Shown here: piece by piece, positions 61,678 through 64,000 of the stretch
How positions within the stretch are numbered: the stretch's first letter is position 1
Layout: the number at the start of each line of letters is the position of its first letter
Assembly: GCA_003021905.1 (NCBI GenBank)
Contig: PXPI01000106.1
Span: 1 to 64,000 of the forward strand
DNA: 64,000 bases
From: Cyanobacteria bacterium SW_9_44_58
GTDB taxonomy: Bacteria > Cyanobacteriota > Cyanobacteriia > Cyanobacteriales > Rubidibacteraceae
Direction of reading: 5' to 3'
Program-made: the position numbers and the translations under genes
The notes under the pieces: model-generated
What the model was told of the DNA's origin: nothing
Database searches by the model: none
The model's input: only the letters and a program-made list of their open reading frames with translations

Positions 61678-61978
61678 AATTCCGGTGTTAAATTATCGGC
61701 TCGAATGTAAGCAGCTCTCATTATTGTCATATATCTTAACGTAGCGTTAATCGAATTGGTGCTGGGCGTTTAACTCACTAGGAGGAAATCAAAACACCCA
61801 TTAATTAAATAAAACTGTTTTTGAAATTAAGAAAACTGTCTCAGCCCGTCAAATTTATTTTTATCTTGAAACCGTCAGCAACTTTCAGGGGCAGTTTGTA
61901 TTAGGATTAACAGCTACTGGGGATCAGCTAGTGCTAGGTTAGAAATGTAATGTTTAGTAAATGCACTAGCTTATTGTC
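61678..61978. other. Intergenic region with an orphan 46-codon open stretch
   Basis: On the + strand 61805-61942 is open without a start and reads TVFEIKKTVSARQIYFYLET, then VSNFQGQFVLGLTATGDQLV and LG before a stop. The composition is protein-like and it may be the tail of a degraded gene. Nothing else is recognisable. The DUF1830 promoter is presumably in the last 40 bp. Confidence 0.3.
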
Positions 61979-62314
61979 ATGGCTCAAATCCTTGATCCCA
62001 TCCCTAACACCTCTTCCAATCCCATCTTGTGCTGTTATGTCAATGCTACAAGTTCCATTCAGGTAGCGCGAATTACAAATATCGAGAATTGGTACTTTGA
62101 ACGAGTTGTTTTTCCTGGACAACGGTTGGTGTTTGAAGCATTCCCAGAAGCAATTTTAGAAATTCATACCGGCATGATAGCCAGCGCCATTTTATCGGAT
62201 CAAATTCCTTGTTCTCGATTAACGGTCCAAGAAACCGAAACCGATAGTTCTTCTCTCGGAGACAGTGAAGCTAGTACAGATGAGAGCAACAGCGCGATCG
62301 CGGCGCAAGTTTAA
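61979..62314 (+). CDS. DUF1830 domain protein (111 aa)
   Basis: It contains the DUF1830 core found in cyanobacteria: ILCCYVNATSSIQVARITNI, then ENWYFERVVFPGQRLVFEAF and ILEIHTGMIASAILSDQIPC. The last 30 residues are acidic and serine rich (ETDSSSLGDSEASTDESNSA), which is not part of the domain. The protein is soluble and small, with no known activity. ATG at 61979. A HIP1 site encodes AIAA in the tail. The gene is monocistronic and convergent with the FAD-dehydrogenase gene. Confidence 0.82.
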   Translation: MAQILDPIPNTSSNPILCCYVNATSSIQVARITNIENWYFERVVFPGQRLVFEAFPEAILEIHTGMIASAILSDQIPCSRLTVQETETDSSSLGDSEASTDESNSAIAAQV

Positions 62315-62404
62315 GTTTAATCGAAGATGAGTATAAAAAACAACTTTTAAGAATGGCAAAGAATTCTGGTTTCGGCCTTTGTAAGGTCAGCTAGATAAAA
62401 ATAG

Positions 62405-62434
62405 TAAACAAAGCCCTCCTTTTTGCAAGGAGGG
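62405..62434 (-). terminator. Rho-independent terminator of the FAD-dehydrogenase gene
   Basis: On the minus strand CCCTCCTT GCAAA AAGGAGGG is followed by CTTTGTTT. The 8-bp perfect stem lies 10 bp beyond the stop codon of the gene at 62445. It could also slow + strand transcription from the DUF1830 gene. Confidence 0.8.
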
Positions 62435-62444
62435 ATAAATTTTC

Positions 62445-63575
62445 TTAATGAGGAAATTGGGCCATAAATTTGCGATCAATGTGGTCTTTCCAACGCCACA
62501 GTAACGGTGAATGAAAGCCCAATGGCCCCCAAGACGCGATCGCGCTTTGGTCGCCAGTGCCAATTAAACTAAGGTAGAATCGTTGCGGTCGGTAGGGCTT
62601 TAAGGGCTTGCCCAACACAGTGCGCTGCAGATTTCGAAAGAGAGGTTTCCCTTGCCGCACGGCAAAAACCCCTGCTTTGGGGCGAGGATGACCTTGGATG
62701 GCGGCGATATCCCCCGCAGCAAACACAAAGGGATGAGACACTGACTGTAAATACTGATTGACTAAAATAAATCCTCGCTCATCAGTCGCTAACCCGCTCT
62801 TTTCAATCCAGTCGGGGGCGCTGGCTTGTGTAACCCAAAAGACAATATCGGTTTCTAGGGATAACCCCGATTCACATATTACTTTATCAGGCAGCACTTC
62901 CCTGACAGCTTCTCCTAAATGGAGCGTTACCCCGCGTTGCCTTAATAAATTATGTAAATGGCGGCGAATCCATTTGCCATGCCGCGGCAATAATTCCGGT
63001 TCCCGTTGAAATAAATGAATCGCAACTTGATCGCTGTTTTGCTGCAGTCTTTGTTGCATATTTAAAGCCAGTTCCACCCCGCCTGCGCCACCGCCGACAA
63101 TGGCAAGGGTTCTAGGTTGGTTGGGGGTAGTCTCCACCTGTTGCAAAAATTCATACCAATGGCGGAGAAACACCGGCACCGGTTTCGCAGGAACAGCATA
63201 GTCTTTTGCCCCTGATACCGTGAAAGTCGCCGGCGTAGAGCCAATATCAATGGAAACCGTATCAAAGGGAAGAGGCGGCCGATTTAAACATAAAATTTGT
63301 TTTCGCTCTAAATCAAGACCAATGGCTTTATCCTCATAAAATTTCGCTTGGGCGAGTTGGGCTAAATGAGGCAAGTCAATGTGGGTTTGCTCGTAACTGT
63401 ATAAGCCTGCCACATGAGCCGGCAACATGCCCGAATAAGGGGCTTTTTTAGTATCGCTCAACAGCGTTAGGCGGGTATTGGCAAGCGAGTGCATCTGCCA
63501 TTGCCGTAGTACAATAGCATGACTATGACCCCCACCCAGGAAAACAATATTTTGAGATTCAGAGCGCGATCGCAT
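62445..63575 (-). CDS. FAD/NAD(P)-dependent oxidoreductase (NDH-2-like, SelD-fusion type)
   Basis: The 376-aa flavoprotein has the N-terminal FAD motif IVFLGGGHSHAIVLRQW, then SGMLPAHVAGLYSYEQTHID, the NAD(P) motif LAIVGGGAGGVELALNMQQR, and the second FAD motif FVFAAGDIAAIQGHPRPKAG. The GGGHSH and PVPVFLRHWYEFL blocks are those of the oxidoreductase domain that in many cyanobacteria is fused to selenide, water dikinase (SelD). Here it stands alone with no SelD part. A type 2 NADH dehydrogenase-like quinone reductase role is possible, but a C-terminal membrane anchor is not obvious. ATG at 63575. Confidence 0.8.
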   Translation of the reverse strand: MRSRSESQNIVFLGGGHSHAIVLRQWQMHSLANTRLTLLSDTKKAPYSGMLPAHVAGLYSYEQTHIDLPHLAQLAQAKFYEDKAIGLDLERKQILCLNRPPLPFDTVSIDIGSTPATFTVSGAKDYAVPAKPVPVFLRHWYEFLQQVETTPNQPRTLAIVGGGAGGVELALNMQQRLQQNSDQVAIHLFQREPELLPRHGKWIRRHLHNLLRQRGVTLHLGEAVREVLPDKVICESGLSLETDIVFWVTQASAPDWIEKSGLATDERGFILVNQYLQSVSHPFVFAAGDIAAIQGHPRPKAGVFAVRQGKPLFRNLQRTVLGKPLKPYRPQRFYLSLIGTGDQSAIASWGPLGFHSPLLWRWKDHIDRKFMAQFPH

Positions 63576-63643
63576 GATTCATTAAATTGATGCAGTCGTT
63601 TCTATTGTTCCATTGATATCTGAATCAATTCTGAAAAGGAACC

Positions 63644-64000
63644 ATGAGTAATCAGCAAACTGTCAGTTGTGCCATTGCATTGGGCAGCAATTTAGGAGAA
63701 TCGCAACAGAACCTAGAACAAGCGATTTCCCAGTTGAATCAATTGCCAGAAATTACCGTTAATGAGGTTTCCAGCTGGTACGAAACCGTGCCGGTTGGCC
63801 CTGCCCAACCCAATTATCTCAATGGCTGCGCTCTTGTTGCTACTAGTTTAGCGCCTCACCCTCTGCTAGATACATTATTGAGGATTGAAACCCAGTTTGG
63901 GCGTGTCCGTCAAAAGCGTTGGGGGGCGCGTACCCTTGATTTGGATTTGCTTTTATATGAAGATGTCGTGTTGGATACCCCACGCTTAAAACTGCCTCAT
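63644..64000 (+). CDS. folK: 2-amino-4-hydroxy-6-hydroxymethyldihydropteridine pyrophosphokinase, 5' part
   Basis: The first 119 codons are present and the gene runs off the window. FolK transfers pyrophosphate from ATP to hydroxymethyldihydropterin in folate synthesis. The translation has CAIALGSNLGESQQNLEQAI, SSWYETVPVGPAQPNYLNGC, LRIETQFGRVRQKRWGARTL and the metal-binding DLDLLLYEDVVLD. AAAGGAACC precedes the ATG. It is divergent from the FAD-dehydrogenase gene with 68 bp between starts. Confidence 0.93.
   Translation, partial: MSNQQTVSCAIALGSNLGESQQNLEQAISQLNQLPEITVNEVSSWYETVPVGPAQPNYLNGCALVATSLAPHPLLDTLLRIETQFGRVRQKRWGARTLDLDLLLYEDVVLDTPRLKLPH

Noticed and set aside
1-64000. CRISPR array
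   Set aside because: I saw no run of regularly spaced identical repeats; dispersed palindromes are single copies at irregular distances.
1-64000. tRNA or rRNA genes
   Set aside because: I found no T-loop-like GGTTCRAATCC with matching acceptor and anticodon arms and no rRNA signature; a covariance-model search would be decisive.

Overview
The window is a piece of cyanobacterial chromosome. The evidence is the cytochrome b6f subunit gene petG, the phycobilisome core gene apcF, a cytM-type cytochrome, a kaiC remnant, cyanobacteria-specific small families (DUF2555, DUF1830, DICT-domain and pentapeptide-repeat proteins), and a high density of the HIP1 palindrome GCGATCGC in and between genes. 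I cannot name the species. A CPA2 Na+/H+ antiporter and an SLC12-like cation-chloride transporter would fit a salt-exposed lineage, but that is only suggestive.

Layout. 0-1 kb: decayed mobile DNA and the 3' part of a fructosamine-kinase gene with a precise 259-bp insertion. 1-12.7 kb: housekeeping genes (acyltransferase, Na+/H+ antiporter, aroA, PsiE-like protein, SNF2 helicase, pnp, DEP-domain protein). 12.7-14 kb: a junk island with fragments of a GDSL esterase, a Uma2 protein and a tnpB. 14-25 kb: VTT membrane protein, PRC-barrel protein carrying an in-frame palindromic insertion, apcF, SDR, Fe-type ABC ATPase, moaE, ABC exporter, cytM/petG, a REC-histidine kinase and an aldehyde dehydrogenase. 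25-32 kb: glycosyltransferase, a frameshifted cation-chloride transporter, a PanE-like reductase, Uma2, ruvA, and the 3' end of a kaiC gene interrupted by a MITE. 32-38.5 kb: CBS-histidine-kinase hybrid, HEAT protein, MFS transporter and icd. 38.6-40 kb: an IS200/IS605-type element whose tnpB is broken by a second MITE. 40-44.6 kb: tsaB, class I and class II aldolases in divergent orientation, def and a universal stress protein. 44.8-48.3 kb: two paralogous pentapeptide-repeat genes flanking an unrecognised gene with an internal domain duplication, all set among palindromic repeats. 48.4-53.6 kb: rimO, a possible outer-membrane protein, a periplasmic binding protein, DUF2555 and coaBC. 53.8-59.4 kb: a tight sulfotransferase-MFS-GH3-Asp/Asn hydroxylase operon facing a frameshifted JmjC-like cupin gene. 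59.4-64 kb: pentapeptide and DICT proteins, DUF1830, an FAD-dependent dehydrogenase and the start of folK.

Two themes stand out. The first is small mobile DNA. Two MITEs can be delimited to the base from target duplications, and removing each restores a reading frame (tnpB and kaiC). A palindromic 44-bp unit sits in frame inside a predicted intact PRC-barrel gene, and related palindromes recur at four other places. The second is the 53.8-59.4 kb cluster. Its enzymes (an adenylating amide synthetase of the GH3 family, a sulfotransferase, Fe(II)/2-oxoglutarate oxygenases and an exporter) look like a small-molecule conjugation and tailoring pathway that I do not recognise. It is my best candidate for an undescribed system.
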